In this document: piece after piece, positions 41,660 through 54,993 of the stretch
Position numbering within the stretch: position 1 is the first letter of the stretch
Layout of the letters: each line of letters opens with the position of its first letter
Source of the DNA: RGIG5952 sp045627605
Lineage (GTDB): Bacteria; Verrucomicrobiota; Kiritimatiellia; RFP12; JAAYLN01
Assembly (NCBI GenBank): GCA_045627605.1
Contig: JAZQOA010000072.1
Location: 34,527 to 98,526, forward strand
Length of the DNA: 64,000 bases
Direction of reading: 5' to 3'
Translations under genes and position numbers: made by a program
Notes under the pieces: model-generated
Database searches by the model: none
Told to the model about the DNA's origin: nothing
What the model saw: only the letters and a program-made list of their open reading frames with translations

Positions 41660-43159
41660 ATGGAAGCAAAAGACCAGTATCCTTCAAACAACGCCCTCCT
41701 CGCCAAGATGATCAAGCGCGACGAAATCGACCGCTACTGCAGGAACGGCCGCGATTTCATCGACGACGACGCCATCAAGGCCGAAATCAAGGCCAATGCC
41801 AAGCCCGAGAAGCAGCGCGTCCGCGACATCATCCAGAAGTCGCTCGCCATCCAGACCCTCTCCGGTCCCGAAGTCGCGGCGCTCCTCGCCGTGGACGACC
41901 CCGAACTTCTCGCCGAGATGGCCGAGGCCGCCTGGTCGGTCAAGCACAAGGTCTACGACAACCGCGTCGTCACCTTCGCGCCGATGTACATCTCCAACTT
42001 CTGCGTCAACCGCTGCCGCTACTGCGGTTTCAGCGCCGACAACCCCCACGAAAAGCGCCGCTGCATGACGATGGAGGAGATCAAGCGCGAGGCCGAGGCG
42101 ATGATCAAGATCGGCCACAAACGCGTGATGGCGGTCTACGGCGAGCACCCGATGACGGGCGCGCAGTTCATCGCCGACTCCCTCCGGAGCATCTACTCGG
42201 CCAGCGTCAAGATGCGCAAGGGCGTCTGCAACGTCCGCCGCATCAATGTCAACGCCGCCCCCATGTCGATCGACGACCTCAAGGTCGTCCACGAGGCCGG
42301 CATCGGCACCTTCCAGGTCTTCCAGGAGTCCTACGACCACAAGTTCTACGCCACCATGCACCCGGCGGACACCGTGAAGGGCGACTACGGGTGGCGCGTC
42401 ACCTGCATGCACCGCGCCTTTGACGCCGGCATCGACGACGTCGGCCTCGGCGTTCTCTTCGGCCTCAACCCCGACTGGAAGTACGAGGTTGCCGCGATGT
42501 GCTGCCATGCCCGCGAACTCGAACGCTTCGTCGGCATCGGCCCCCACACCTTCTCGGTGCCGCGCATGCACGCGGCTTCGGGCTCCGAGGTCGCCAACGC
42601 CAGGAACGCGTTCACGGACGACGACTTCTTCAAGGCGGTGCTCGTGCTCCGCCTCGCGGTCCCCTACACGGGCCTCATCGTCACGGCGCGCGAAAGCAAG
42701 GAGCTCCGCGACCGCTGCCTGCGGATCGGCTCGACGCAGATGGACGCCGGGACGCGCATCGACATCGGCGGCTACAGCGCGGCCAACGTCGACCAGAAAC
42801 TCGACGAGCAGCAGTTTTTGCTCGGCGACACCCGCTCGCTCGAGCAGATGATCGTCGACCTCGCCAAGCAGGGGGTCATCACGTCGTTCTGCACGGCGGG
42901 CTACCGCTGCGGGCGCACGGGCGGCTGCATCATGGATGCGCTGAAGACCGGCAAGGAGGGGACCTTCTGCAAGATCAACGCCGTGCTCACCTACCGCGAG
43001 TGGCTTGACGACTTCGCCTCGCCGGAAAGCATCAAGGCCTGCGAACCCGTCATCCAGGCGGAGCTTGACGCGATCAAGGAGACGTACCCGAAGTTCTTCC
43101 CGGTCGTCATGGACCGCTACAACCGCATTGCCGCCGGCGAACGCGACCTCTATTTCTAA
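41660..43159 (+). CDS. hydG: HydG-like radical SAM tyrosine lyase with a variant C-terminal cluster motif
   Basis: A 499-residue protein of HydG length and order. The radical SAM motif is C115, C119, C122 (CVNRCRYC). HydG splits tyrosine to make CO and cyanide for the [FeFe]-hydrogenase H-cluster, using a second iron-sulfur cluster bound by a C-terminal CX2CX22C motif. Here the motif reads C411, G414, C437: the middle cysteine is glycine, while extra cysteines occur at 417 and 423. The codons are TGC ACG GCG GGC in the sequence. No hydE, hydF or hydrogenase gene is in the window. It is therefore HydG by overall homology but perhaps altered in function. Confidence 0.8.
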   Translation: MEAKDQYPSNNALLAKMIKRDEIDRYCRNGRDFIDDDAIKAEIKANAKPEKQRVRDIIQKSLAIQTLSGPEVAALLAVDDPELLAEMAEAAWSVKHKVYDNRVVTFAPMYISNFCVNRCRYCGFSADNPHEKRRCMTMEEIKREAEAMIKIGHKRVMAVYGEHPMTGAQFIADSLRSIYSASVKMRKGVCNVRRINVNAAPMSIDDLKVVHEAGIGTFQVFQESYDHKFYATMHPADTVKGDYGWRVTCMHRAFDAGIDDVGLGVLFGLNPDWKYEVAAMCCHARELERFVGIGPHTFSVPRMHAASGSEVANARNAFTDDDFFKAVLVLRLAVPYTGLIVTARESKELRDRCLRIGSTQMDAGTRIDIGGYSAANVDQKLDEQQFLLGDTRSLEQMIVDLAKQGVITSFCTAGYRCGRTGGCIMDALKTGKEGTFCKINAVLTYREWLDDFASPESIKACEPVIQAELDAIKETYPKFFPVVMDRYNRIAAGERDLYF

Positions 43160-43165
43160 GCCAAT

Positions 43166-44845
43166 GTGGTGGATGGCATGAGGTGGATGGCAATTGGTTC
43201 CGGGGCACCGGAAAAGGCAATGGGGATTGCCGGAAAGATTTTTCTGACAGTTTTCGTTCTTCTTTGGGCGGGTTTGCCTGCGACCATGCTGGTCACGGAG
43301 CTCCCAGACCTCATCGGCGGATTCAAGGCGCGCGGCTGGCGTGAAACGCCCTGCACCATTCTCTCTTCCGAGGCCAGGCCCGAGAAGAGTTCCTTCCGGC
43401 TTGACGTCAAGTACGCCTACTCGTTTGACGGCGGCAGCTTTGAGTCTTCGCGTTTCAACTATTCCGGCGACAGCCGGAAGTTCTCCAAAATCTCCGAAAG
43501 GGCCCCGCTTCTTGAAAAATACGGGAAGGGCAAGTCCGGCATCTGCTTCGTCAACCCGGCGAACCCCTCTGAGGCGATTCTGGAGAGGCCTGGCTGGGGG
43601 GGCGTGGCCCCCGTTGCCATCCCCCTTGTCTTTGTCGTCGTTGGCGTCACCATCCTCGTCAACACCTGGCGGGGGCGGAAGCCCCGGCGCAGACCGTCCG
43701 CCCCCCCGTCTTACGCCCCAGGAACCCCGGTCAAGCCCTGGGCCCGGCTCGACGCCCCGTGGATTCCGCTTGTCTTTGGCGGAATTTTCCTCGGCATCGG
43801 GATTTTCATCGGTTCTCTGCTTTTACGCAAGTTCATTGCCGATGCGGGATCGTGGGCGTCGACGGAGGGAACGGTGATTTCAACCGCCATCCGCGTCACC
43901 CACGGAAAGCACGGGTCGAGCTCGTCGCCGTATGTCTCGTATTCGTATTCCGTCAATGGCCTTGAATACGAAAACGACGATTTTTCGACATTCGACATTT
44001 CAAGCTCCAGTCGCGACGCCGGCGGCAGGCTCGCGCCCTATCGTCCCGGGGGGAAGGCCACGGTCTACTACAAGCCCGGCAATCCGGCGCACAGCGTCCT
44101 CGAAGTCCGGACGTCGCCGCTCGACTACCTGATCCTGATCTTCCCGCTCCTATTCATCCTCGTCGGTGGCGGTGTTTTCCTCGGCTGCCTGAAGGGGATG
44201 CTGGGCGACGGCGCCGCGCGGGAAGAGGAATACGCCGTTGTCGCGGGGCTTAAGCTCAAGCGCCAGATGGGCGATTTCGGCGGCAAGCTCATCTTCGCGG
44301 TGATCTGGAACCTTTTCTGCCTGATGTTCGTCTCGATTTGGTTCAGGGCGTCGGGGAATTTTTCATGGACGCGGGCGTTCTGGACGTTCGACAAGTTTTT
44401 CGTACTGGTCTTCCCCCTCGTTGGCGTCGGTCTCATCGTGTCGTGCCTGGTGACGGCGGCGAGGCGCCTTGCTGTCGCCGGCCATTACGAAGTGGTGGCG
44501 GCGGCGGACAGGCTGGTTCCCGGCGCACGCGTCCAGGTGAACTACGTTTTCAAGGGAAATGCCGGGCGGCTCCCGTGGGTTGCCTTCTCGGTTGTCCAGC
44601 GCGACATGGGGGTTCGCACCTCGTCGCGCGGCGGAGTAGGGGAATCTTCCGCGGCGGCCTACGAGAAGGAGGATGACGTGTGGGACACCGACAATCCGCT
44701 TCAAGCGGGGGCGGGGTCGTTTGTCTTCACGTTGCCCGAGGCCATCAACTCCCCGCGCATCGACTGGTCCCTCAAGGTGCGCTACGGGAAGCTCTCCGAC
44801 ACCTTCAAGCTGCCAGTCGCCAAGGCTGGTCCGGGTATGGCGTAG
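43166..44845 (+). CDS. Membrane protein with two DUF3592-like domains
   Basis: A protein of about 559 residues; GTG 43166, GTG 43169 or ATG 43178 could be the start, and no ribosome site decides. It has five to six transmembrane helices (residues about 20-45, 150-168, 195-215, 310-335, 375-395, 415-437). Two extracytoplasmic beta domains between helices resemble each other (CTILSSEARPEK... and GTVISTAIRVTHGK..., both leading to a Y-x-PGNP or FVNPANP turn), the DUF3592 plan. A third beta domain ends the protein. Function is unknown. It follows hydG by 6 bp, possibly by chance. Confidence 0.7.
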   Translation: MVDGMRWMAIGSGAPEKAMGIAGKIFLTVFVLLWAGLPATMLVTELPDLIGGFKARGWRETPCTILSSEARPEKSSFRLDVKYAYSFDGGSFESSRFNYSGDSRKFSKISERAPLLEKYGKGKSGICFVNPANPSEAILERPGWGGVAPVAIPLVFVVVGVTILVNTWRGRKPRRRPSAPPSYAPGTPVKPWARLDAPWIPLVFGGIFLGIGIFIGSLLLRKFIADAGSWASTEGTVISTAIRVTHGKHGSSSSPYVSYSYSVNGLEYENDDFSTFDISSSSRDAGGRLAPYRPGGKATVYYKPGNPAHSVLEVRTSPLDYLILIFPLLFILVGGGVFLGCLKGMLGDGAAREEEYAVVAGLKLKRQMGDFGGKLIFAVIWNLFCLMFVSIWFRASGNFSWTRAFWTFDKFFVLVFPLVGVGLIVSCLVTAARRLAVAGHYEVVAAADRLVPGARVQVNYVFKGNAGRLPWVAFSVVQRDMGVRTSSRGGVGESSAAAYEKEDDVWDTDNPLQAGAGSFVFTLPEAINSPRIDWSLKVRYGKLSDTFKLPVAKAGPGMA

Positions 44846-44885
44846 CCGGTCGTCGATGGTTCCGGGAATTGGCGGGCAGAGTCAA

Positions 44886-45719
44886 ATGGATGTTTTTGGA
44901 TTTACGGCGAATTGGCATAGCCATACGTTTCGCTGCAAGCATGCGGCCGGGGACGTGGCAGACTACTGCGCCGAAGCCGCCAAGGCGGGCATCAAGGTCC
45001 TGGGGATTTCCGACCACATGCCAACGAGGGACGGGCGCTGGGACCGCGTCCGCATGGACTATGCCTCCATGCCTTCCTACATCGAGGCGATTGAGAAGGC
45101 ACGGCGCGAATATCCCCGGCTGACGCTTTTCAAGGGGCTTGAATGCGAATGGTGCCCGGAGTTCGGCAGGGGATACTACGAGGACGAGCTCAATGGAAAA
45201 TTCGGGCTCGACTTCATTGGCGCCGCGCCGCATTCCTTCAAAATGGACTGGGGAGATGAAAAATGGCTCAACTCCTTTGCCCGCGGCGACTGGATCGACC
45301 AGAAAAACTGGTTGGTCGGCTATGCAAAATGCGTCGTCGACACTGTCGGCACGGGACTTTTCAATTACCTGGCCCATCCCGACTTGATCGGTTGCTTCTG
45401 CACGAAGTGGACGGCCGAGGCGGAGGCCGCGTCGCGCGCCATCGTCCAGGCCGCGCGCGACGCGCACATGCCCATCGAAATCAATACATCGGGTTTTCGC
45501 AAGCCGTGGATCGACGACGAGGACGGGACTCGCCGCGCCCAATACCCTTGGAAACCCTTCTGGCAGATTGCCGCCGAGGAAGGGGCGACGGCCATCATCG
45601 GAACCGACGCCCATTCACCGGAACTCATCGGCGCGACCGTTGACAGGGCCCTGGACTTGGTTCGCGACACCGGCGTCAAAGTCATTGTGCCGCAGTCCGT
45701 GGCCGAAATGCGCGTATAG
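44886..45719 (+). CDS. PHP-domain phosphoesterase (histidinol-phosphatase-like)
   Basis: A 277-residue protein with all PHP metal motifs: NWHSHTFRCKHA (residues 9-20), GISDHMP, KGLECEW, AAPHSF, LAHPDL and IIGTDAHSP. Closest in layout to the PHP-type histidinol-phosphatase HisK, though the family includes other phosphoesterases and no histidine genes are near. The ATG 44886 is chosen since the first metal motif begins nine residues later; longer frames overlap the upstream membrane gene. It converges with the exonuclease gene, 8 bp apart. Confidence 0.85.
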   Translation: MDVFGFTANWHSHTFRCKHAAGDVADYCAEAAKAGIKVLGISDHMPTRDGRWDRVRMDYASMPSYIEAIEKARREYPRLTLFKGLECEWCPEFGRGYYEDELNGKFGLDFIGAAPHSFKMDWGDEKWLNSFARGDWIDQKNWLVGYAKCVVDTVGTGLFNYLAHPDLIGCFCTKWTAEAEAASRAIVQAARDAHMPIEINTSGFRKPWIDDEDGTRRAQYPWKPFWQIAAEEGATAIIGTDAHSPELIGATVDRALDLVRDTGVKVIVPQSVAEMRV

Positions 45720-45727
45720 GTTTCGGA

Positions 45728-46312
45728 CTATTCGGCGAGGAGCTTGAAGAAGATCCCGGCGCAGGCCATGGTGTCGTCCAGCGCGTCGTGACTGTTGCAG
45801 CCTTCGATGCCGAGGGCGGGGATGAGGTTGCAGAGCCTGTAGCTGTCGAGTCCCGGGCGAAGGTGCCGGGCGAGCGCAAGCGTGTCGCATGTTTCGACAA
45901 GTTCCGGCTCGAAGTCGAGGTCGAATTTCCTGCACATGTTCTGCACCATGCCCATGTCGAAGCGCAGGTTGTGGGCGACGAGGAGTGTGCGGTCTCCGAC
46001 AAAGCCGAAGAACTGCCGCATGGCCTCTTCGGGGGCGATTCCGTTGACCTGGAGGAAGTCCATGGAAAGCCCGTGGATGCTCTCCGCCCACGGATTCATG
46101 TCGCACGTGGGGCAAAGGTAGGTGTTCATCGTCCTTGAAAAGGTGCCCGCGACATATTCGGCGGCGGCGATCTGGCAGATTTCGTCGTCTTTCGTCCCGC
46201 CCGTGGTTTCGGTGTCGAAGACCACGACGCGGCCGTTCCGCGCGAATTCGCGAATTGCCCCGATTGTGTTTTTACAGACTCTCATTTTGCCGTTGATAAG
46301 GGGACAGTCCAT
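45728..46312 (-). CDS. DnaQ-like 3'-5' exonuclease
   Basis: A 194-residue protein of the DEDDh exonuclease group: Exo I VVFDTETTGG near residue 30, Exo II HNLRFDMG near 115 and Exo III HDALDDT near 175. This family includes the DNA polymerase III epsilon proofreading subunit and RNase T. The lack of a polymerase-binding tail argues for a stand-alone nuclease. An alternative ATG lies nine codons in (46285). A stretch of 49 AT-rich bases separates it from the end of the large upstream gene. Confidence 0.85.
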   Translation of the reverse strand: MDCPLINGKMRVCKNTIGAIREFARNGRVVVFDTETTGGTKDDEICQIAAAEYVAGTFSRTMNTYLCPTCDMNPWAESIHGLSMDFLQVNGIAPEEAMRQFFGFVGDRTLLVAHNLRFDMGMVQNMCRKFDLDFEPELVETCDTLALARHLRPGLDSYRLCNLIPALGIEGCNSHDALDDTMACAGIFFKLLAE

Positions 46313-46361
46313 TAATGTAGTGTTGTTAAAACATTATGGCTAAGAAAATTGTCGAGTTTTA

Positions 46362-49300
46362 TCAAAGGGCGATTTCCTTGACGGGGGCGTCCGCGAAATC
46401 AAGGGTGAGGTCGCGGACGCCGCCGCCCCGGGCAATGGTGAAGGTACACTTGCCGTAGCCCTGGACGGTGGCGGAACTGTCCGCGAGGGCGAGGACTTCG
46501 GCTTCCTCCGAATGGGGCCAGACGGCCGTGCCGCCGCGGACGGCGGCTTTGACGAGGGTGCCGAACGGGAAGGCGACGTCGTATGTGCGCTCGCCGGCGC
46601 GGAGCGTCGCGTGGCGGAGGGGGACGGGGTCGCGGTACCAGTCGGTGGCAAGGAAATAGACGTGCGACGAACCGTCGTCCTGCGCGTAGACGGCGAATTC
46701 GACATCGTCGCCGCAGGCGCACCAGACGGGTTCCCGCTCCGTTTCGCCTTTCAGAAGGGCGCGCAGTTGTTCCTCGTAGAGGTCGCGCAGCGCGGGGGCG
46801 GCGGGATAGGAGAGGGCGTTGACGAGGATGACTTCCCCTTTGCCACAGGCGTAGCGGCAGACGAGGGGGAGTCCGTCGTCCGTGACGGCGAGGATGGCCT
46901 GGGGCGTCTGGATGTTTTCGCAGACGGCGACGGGATGTCCCTTGACCGTGGATTGCCTTAGGCGCGGCGCGCCGCAGGCGAAGCCGAGGGGATGCCCGAT
47001 TTCGGCGAGGCGACCTGCGGCAATGTCGGCATACGAAGTCGTATTGGCGAGGTGCGCCCGCGTGAGCAGCAGCTTGCCTCCGCCACGCACCGCTTCGAGC
47101 AATCGGTCGAGATCCGCGGCCTCGGCGCAGTTGTAGCCCACGAAGGCGAGGGCTCCGTAGCCGCGGAGTTGTCCGGCCCCCGCCTCGACCGGGATGACGT
47201 CGATGCCGCCGTGCGGAGTTCCCGTGAAGAAGCCGACTTCGTAGTCGTCGGGGCAGTAGTGGCAGTAGGCGGGCTTGCCGGGCGTGGCGAGAGGATAGAA
47301 GACCTTGAGCAGGCCCCAGCTTTTTTCGGCGTCGGTGGACTCGACTTCCTGAATGCCCCAGGGATGGCGCAGGCCGAAGCCATGCCAACCGTCGAAGCGC
47401 CCGTGGAGAAGGGCGAGGGGCGTGCGGAAGGTGCCTGGCCGCGAGTGCGTCCGCACATAGCGGAAAAAGTCCTGCTGCTGGCGCAGGTGGTTTTGGCAGG
47501 TTTCGCCGAAGCGGTTGAATCCGGCGTAGTACTCCTCGATGTGCCAGAGGCCCTCTTCGGTGTTGATTTCGCAAGCGCCCTGGATGTAGGCGGAGTAAAG
47601 GGCGAGGCGGTAGCGGCGGACATGCTCGGGGACGTCGTAGGGCGACGAAGACCACTGCATGGCGTGGTGGACGCCCGGCCGCGCAACTCCGCCGAAGCGC
47701 GCCGCACCGCGCAGGAAGGCCATGTAGAGTTCGATGGCCCCATACATCGACTCGTAGCCGACCCACTTGTAACCAGCCTCGAAGAAATACTTGAACATCA
47801 CCGTCGGGCCGGTGTGGCGGGTGGCGGCGTCTTTGCGGATTTCGGCGAGATGGGCGATTTGGCGGTCGTGGGCGAGCCGTGTGTCGGGAGGCGTGACGGG
47901 ATGGCGGTGCCAGTACATCTCGCCGTCTATCTGGAAGTAGTTCTCGTGGCAGTACTGCGGGTTGACGTGGGGGGCGTCCTCGTCGTAGACGCGTTGTTGC
48001 ATCTCCCACAGCTGCTGGAGGAATTTCGAGCGGTTGCTTGCGCGCACGCCCCAGTAGAAGCAGGCGCCGTCGCGTTCGTGCGTTTGGCCGCCGCGGAACC
48101 CCGGGCCGGAGAGAAGCGCGGCATCGGGGTTGGTGTTCTGTCCGGGAAGTTCGCGGCCGTCCCACATGTGCACGTATTCCATGCCGAGCTCGTTCAGGAC
48201 GCGGGCGAAGTCGCGCCAGGACTCCGCGTCGAGCTGCCGCGAGCCGCTCCAGCGGTAGGTGGGGCGCGCCGTGACGAGATCGCCGACTTCATTTTCGAGA
48301 TACCACTTCAGATATTCGCGGAAACTGTCGGGGTCCTGGTGGACGTAGACCATGTCGCCCGTCCCGGTGGCGACGCCGTCATTTGCGCGGAAGACGATCC
48401 GTTCGATTTCGCCAACGGTCTTTTTGCCTCCGCAGTCCACCTCGAAGGGAATGTGGGCGCCGGGTTCGCCACAGGCGAGCCGAACGCCGTGCAGTCCCGC
48501 CTTTTCGAAATGGAAAACCCCGCCCGTGAGGCGCGGGTCGGGCGACGAGACAGTCACGTCGACGACGTCTTCCTCCGTTTCGAAGAGCAGGCGCGCCATT
48601 CCGCCCGCGGGGGCGATTTTGGCGGCCGCGACAAGGACGGCGCAGCCGGCCGGTTCGGAGACGAGCCCAACTTCGTGGAGCGCGTAGGGCAGGGCGTCGT
48701 GGTAGTCCGAGACGAGGCGGACTTTCAGTTCGTTGTCCGCGAGGAGCGCGCCGGCGGGGAGCGGCAGCTCCCATTCCGAATTGGTGTGGCAGCGTTCGAA
48801 GACTTCGCCTTCGAAGACAACCGCGCCGTTAAGCTCGACGTGGAACCGGGGCCATTCCTTCCGGCTGAGATACTGCGCCGTCCAGTCGAACTGCTGCTTG
48901 TCGGGGACTGGCACGGAGAAGTCGGGAAGCAGGTTCCAGCCCAGCGCCGTCTCAAGCGAAGGCTTCTCCACGAAGACATCGCCGGAATAACGCGCCCCCT
49001 CGACGAGGACTGCGATGTGTGCGACATCGTTGGCCGGCACCTTGCACGCCTTCGACAGCTCGATCCATTTTCCGCCCGTGTTTTGGGCGAGGTCGATGGC
49101 GAAGACGAGATCCGGCGGAAGCGCGACGGAGTCTGGATTGACGCCGTCCTTGCGCAGGCGGACCTCGAATAGCATCCGCAGGAATCCCCCGGGTTCGAGG
49201 GCGAGGTTCTCGGAGCGGAGTCGGATTCCAAGGCGGAGGTCGTCCGTCGGCGGCGACCACAGATAGGAGAGGGACGGGGGCCAGGCGACCTTGCGGTAGG

Positions 49301-49583
49301 CGCGGCGCGTGTATTCGGCGGGCGTTTTCGATGAGAAGTCGAGGCAGTACTGCGATTTCCCGGCGTGGGTGGTGTCGAGCGCGTCCGTCACCGTGTGGTA
49401 CTGCCACTGGAAGTCGGGTTCGTTTTTCCAGAACTTGGAGATCGCGGACTCCCCGGCGAAGAACAGGCGGTATTTTCGGTTCGCCTCCGGTGCCGCATTG
49501 AAGGCAAACGAAGCGGCTTCACCGCCCGCGCGGAGAAGCGCCCCTTCCTTCATGTCGTTGTAGATGCGTTGGAATTTTGTCAT
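46362..49583 (-). CDS. Very large putative glycoside hydrolase, family not recognised
   Basis: A 1,073-residue protein with no signal peptide. The N-terminal ~400 residues are beta-rich, possibly carbohydrate-binding. The middle (about 430-790) looks like a TIM-barrel hydrolase (ARPTYRWSGSRQLD, EYVHMWDGREL, KWVGYESMYG, WSSSPYDVPEH, INTEEGLWHIEEYY). The next 150 residues resemble the glutamine-amidotransferase-like domain seen after the barrel in GH42-type beta-galactosidases (GYGALAFVGYN, GGGKLLLTRAHL). A beta domain ends it. The start ATG at 49581-49583 is preferred; 15 more residues are possible upstream. The product class is inferred from architecture only. Confidence 0.55.
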   Translation of the reverse strand: MTKFQRIYNDMKEGALLRAGGEAASFAFNAAPEANRKYRLFFAGESAISKFWKNEPDFQWQYHTVTDALDTTHAGKSQYCLDFSSKTPAEYTRRAYRKVAWPPSLSYLWSPPTDDLRLGIRLRSENLALEPGGFLRMLFEVRLRKDGVNPDSVALPPDLVFAIDLAQNTGGKWIELSKACKVPANDVAHIAVLVEGARYSGDVFVEKPSLETALGWNLLPDFSVPVPDKQQFDWTAQYLSRKEWPRFHVELNGAVVFEGEVFERCHTNSEWELPLPAGALLADNELKVRLVSDYHDALPYALHEVGLVSEPAGCAVLVAAAKIAPAGGMARLLFETEEDVVDVTVSSPDPRLTGGVFHFEKAGLHGVRLACGEPGAHIPFEVDCGGKKTVGEIERIVFRANDGVATGTGDMVYVHQDPDSFREYLKWYLENEVGDLVTARPTYRWSGSRQLDAESWRDFARVLNELGMEYVHMWDGRELPGQNTNPDAALLSGPGFRGGQTHERDGACFYWGVRASNRSKFLQQLWEMQQRVYDEDAPHVNPQYCHENYFQIDGEMYWHRHPVTPPDTRLAHDRQIAHLAEIRKDAATRHTGPTVMFKYFFEAGYKWVGYESMYGAIELYMAFLRGAARFGGVARPGVHHAMQWSSSPYDVPEHVRRYRLALYSAYIQGACEINTEEGLWHIEEYYAGFNRFGETCQNHLRQQQDFFRYVRTHSRPGTFRTPLALLHGRFDGWHGFGLRHPWGIQEVESTDAEKSWGLLKVFYPLATPGKPAYCHYCPDDYEVGFFTGTPHGGIDVIPVEAGAGQLRGYGALAFVGYNCAEAADLDRLLEAVRGGGKLLLTRAHLANTTSYADIAAGRLAEIGHPLGFACGAPRLRQSTVKGHPVAVCENIQTPQAILAVTDDGLPLVCRYACGKGEVILVNALSYPAAPALRDLYEEQLRALLKGETEREPVWCACGDDVEFAVYAQDDGSSHVYFLATDWYRDPVPLRHATLRAGERTYDVAFPFGTLVKAAVRGGTAVWPHSEEAEVLALADSSATVQGYGKCTFTIARGGGVRDLTLDFADAPVKEIAL

Positions 49584-49675
49584 GTTGGCTGCCTTTTTCA
49601 AAATCCTACCATCGGGAACCGGGAATGTCAATCCAAAAAGAGCGCTGGAGAGGGAGGGGTTCTTGAAATTTTCCC

Positions 49676-49704
49676 TTGCGGGAAAAATGAATAAACACTA
49701 AAAT
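49676..49704 (+). promoter_or_regulatory. Promoter of the PFOR gene
   Basis: TTGCGG (49676-49681), 17-bp spacer, TAAAAT (49699-49704). A leader of about 56 nt ends with CAGGAG ten bases before the ATG. Confidence 0.6.
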
Positions 49705-49766
49705 AGTAGCAATGCTTTTCACTTGCCGGGGGGACCGGCTTTCACGCATTCAGGAGTAACACCAAC

Positions 49767-53384
<3,618 letters not shown>

Positions 53385-53408
53385 GTCCCTGGTGGCTTCT
53401 AGCAAAAA

Positions 53409-53440
53409 GGCGCGACGGCGAAAGCCGCCGCGCCTTTTTT
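53409..53440 (+). terminator. Terminator after PFOR
   Basis: An 11-bp GC-rich stem with one mismatch, GAAA loop and a following run of six T, 24 bp past the stop codon. Confidence 0.9.
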
Positions 53441-53454
53441 AATTGCCGTAGCGA

Positions 53455-53483
53455 TTGCGAGCAGGCGTTAAAAATGATATACT
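53455..53483 (+). promoter_or_regulatory. Promoter of the second DUF4143 ATPase gene
   Basis: TTGCGA (53455-53460), 17-bp spacer, TATACT (53478-53483), then a leader of about 35 nt to the ATG at 53524. It lies directly after the PFOR terminator. Confidence 0.65.
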
Positions 53484-53523
53484 ATACGGCAAAGTTGGTT
53501 AACAAAAAGAGTGAGTTTGCCGC

Positions 53524-54861
53524 ATGAAGGTTGTCAGAGAACGATATTTGAAGCAATTGCGCGAACGGATGCATAACGGTTTGGTGAAAATCATCACAGG
53601 CATTCGACGTTGCGGGAAGTCTTATCTTCTTGGGGTTCTTTTCAAGGAGTATCTTGAGTCCATCGGCGTCGATCAGGCGCACATCATCGAGGTTGCTCTT
53701 GACAAAGATGAATTTCGCGGAATTCGCGACGCGATTCGACTGGGCGAGTACATTCGTACGCGGATTGTGGATGACGGCAAGTGGACGTATGTCTTCGTGG
53801 ATGAGGTACAGCTAGCGAAAAAGGTCTTGCCGGACGGTGTGGACATCAGCCGTTATGCGCCTGAAGACCGAGATGAGGCTTATGTCACTTTTTACGATGT
53901 CCTCAACGGCATCAGACAAATGAAGAATGTGGACGTGTATGTCACGGGATCGAATTCAAAAACACTTTCCAAGGACATCGACACCAATTTCGCAGACCGT
54001 GGCTATCAGATTCGCATGCACCCATTTTCCTTTTCGGAATACTGCCAGGCACTTCAGCCGGAAGACAAGGCAGAGGCGTTCAGCCGCTATCTGACTTGGG
54101 GAGGGATGCCGCTGGCCGTGGCGGAGACAACGGATGACGGTCGGGCTCGCTACCTGAAAGGATTGTTTTCGGAAGTGTATTTGAAGGATATCAAATTGCG
54201 GTATGAACTGAGAAATGACTTTGTCCTTGGAAAATTGATTGATGTGCTTTCCAGTGCCACGGGGAGTTTGACGAATCCGCACAAGCTGCGGGACATGCTT
54301 GAGTCAACGTTGAAGATCAAGGCGGGTGATCATACGATTGTCAATTACATCGAGTACCTCATAGACGCATTCCTGTTTTCGGAATCCAAGCGCTGGGACG
54401 TAAAGGGAAAGTCGTATTTCGACTATCCGGTTAAGTATTATGCCGAAGACACGGGGCTGCGAAACGCCCGGCTTGAATTCCGCGATGTGGAACCGTCGCA
54501 TTCGATGGAGAATGTCATTTACAACGAACTGGTTCGCAGGGGGTGTTCGGTGGATGTCGGGGTCGTTCAGATTTCCGGCAGGGGTGAAAATGGGAAACAG
54601 TTCCTGCGGCAGCACGAGATTGATTTTGTGGTAAATCGGGCGCCAGGAAAGATCTACATTCAGTCTGCATGGCGACTGCCTTCGGAAGAAAAGCTCCAGC
54701 AGGAACTTTTGCCCCTGCGCCGTAGCGGCGATTTCTTCAAGAAGATCATCGTATCGGAAGGGTATGCGCGGCCGATGCAAGATGAATTCGGCATCGTACA
54801 CATCGGCGTGATTCCGTTTTTGCTTGACGAGTGTTTTCTGGAAGATGCCCTTTTGAAATGA
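53524..54861 (+). CDS. DUF4143-type AAA ATPase inserted between two PFOR gene ends
   Basis: A 445-residue protein: P-loop GIRRCGKS (residues 23-30), Walker B-like YVFVDEVQL near 88, sensor TGSNSK near 142, and a C-terminal DUF4143 half with a nuclease-like HEIDFVV near residue 360. It shares this plan with the protein at 392-1534, although the sequences are well diverged. Base composition is far below its surroundings (33% GC at 54181-54240, 52% at 54481-54540 by hand count; PFOR is much richer). It is flanked by direct copies of the PFOR end, suggesting acquisition by insertion. Biological role unknown. Confidence 0.85.
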   Translation: MKVVRERYLKQLRERMHNGLVKIITGIRRCGKSYLLGVLFKEYLESIGVDQAHIIEVALDKDEFRGIRDAIRLGEYIRTRIVDDGKWTYVFVDEVQLAKKVLPDGVDISRYAPEDRDEAYVTFYDVLNGIRQMKNVDVYVTGSNSKTLSKDIDTNFADRGYQIRMHPFSFSEYCQALQPEDKAEAFSRYLTWGGMPLAVAETTDDGRARYLKGLFSEVYLKDIKLRYELRNDFVLGKLIDVLSSATGSLTNPHKLRDMLESTLKIKAGDHTIVNYIEYLIDAFLFSESKRWDVKGKSYFDYPVKYYAEDTGLRNARLEFRDVEPSHSMENVIYNELVRRGCSVDVGVVQISGRGENGKQFLRQHEIDFVVNRAPGKIYIQSAWRLPSEEKLQQELLPLRRSGDFFKKIIVSEGYARPMQDEFGIVHIGVIPFLLDECFLEDALLK

Positions 54862-54890
54862 GTTTTCGACAGCCTACTCATAGCAAATAG

Positions 54891-54993
54891 GAGGAAGGCT
54901 TCAAGGAGAACTACGCTCTCCTCAAGAAGCTCTCCGAGATGTAATCGGAAGACGCTTCAGGCGAAACGGCGCGACGGCGAAAGCCGCCGCGCC
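54891..54993 (+). repeat. Right copy of the duplicated PFOR 3' end plus terminator
   Basis: It repeats the last PFOR codons and stop in frame (54891-54944) but has no upstream PFOR sequence, so it is a non-functional gene fragment. It begins abruptly 29 bp after the ATPase stop codon. The differences from the left copy keep the coding sense, which suggests it came from a slightly diverged PFOR allele. Confidence 0.95.
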
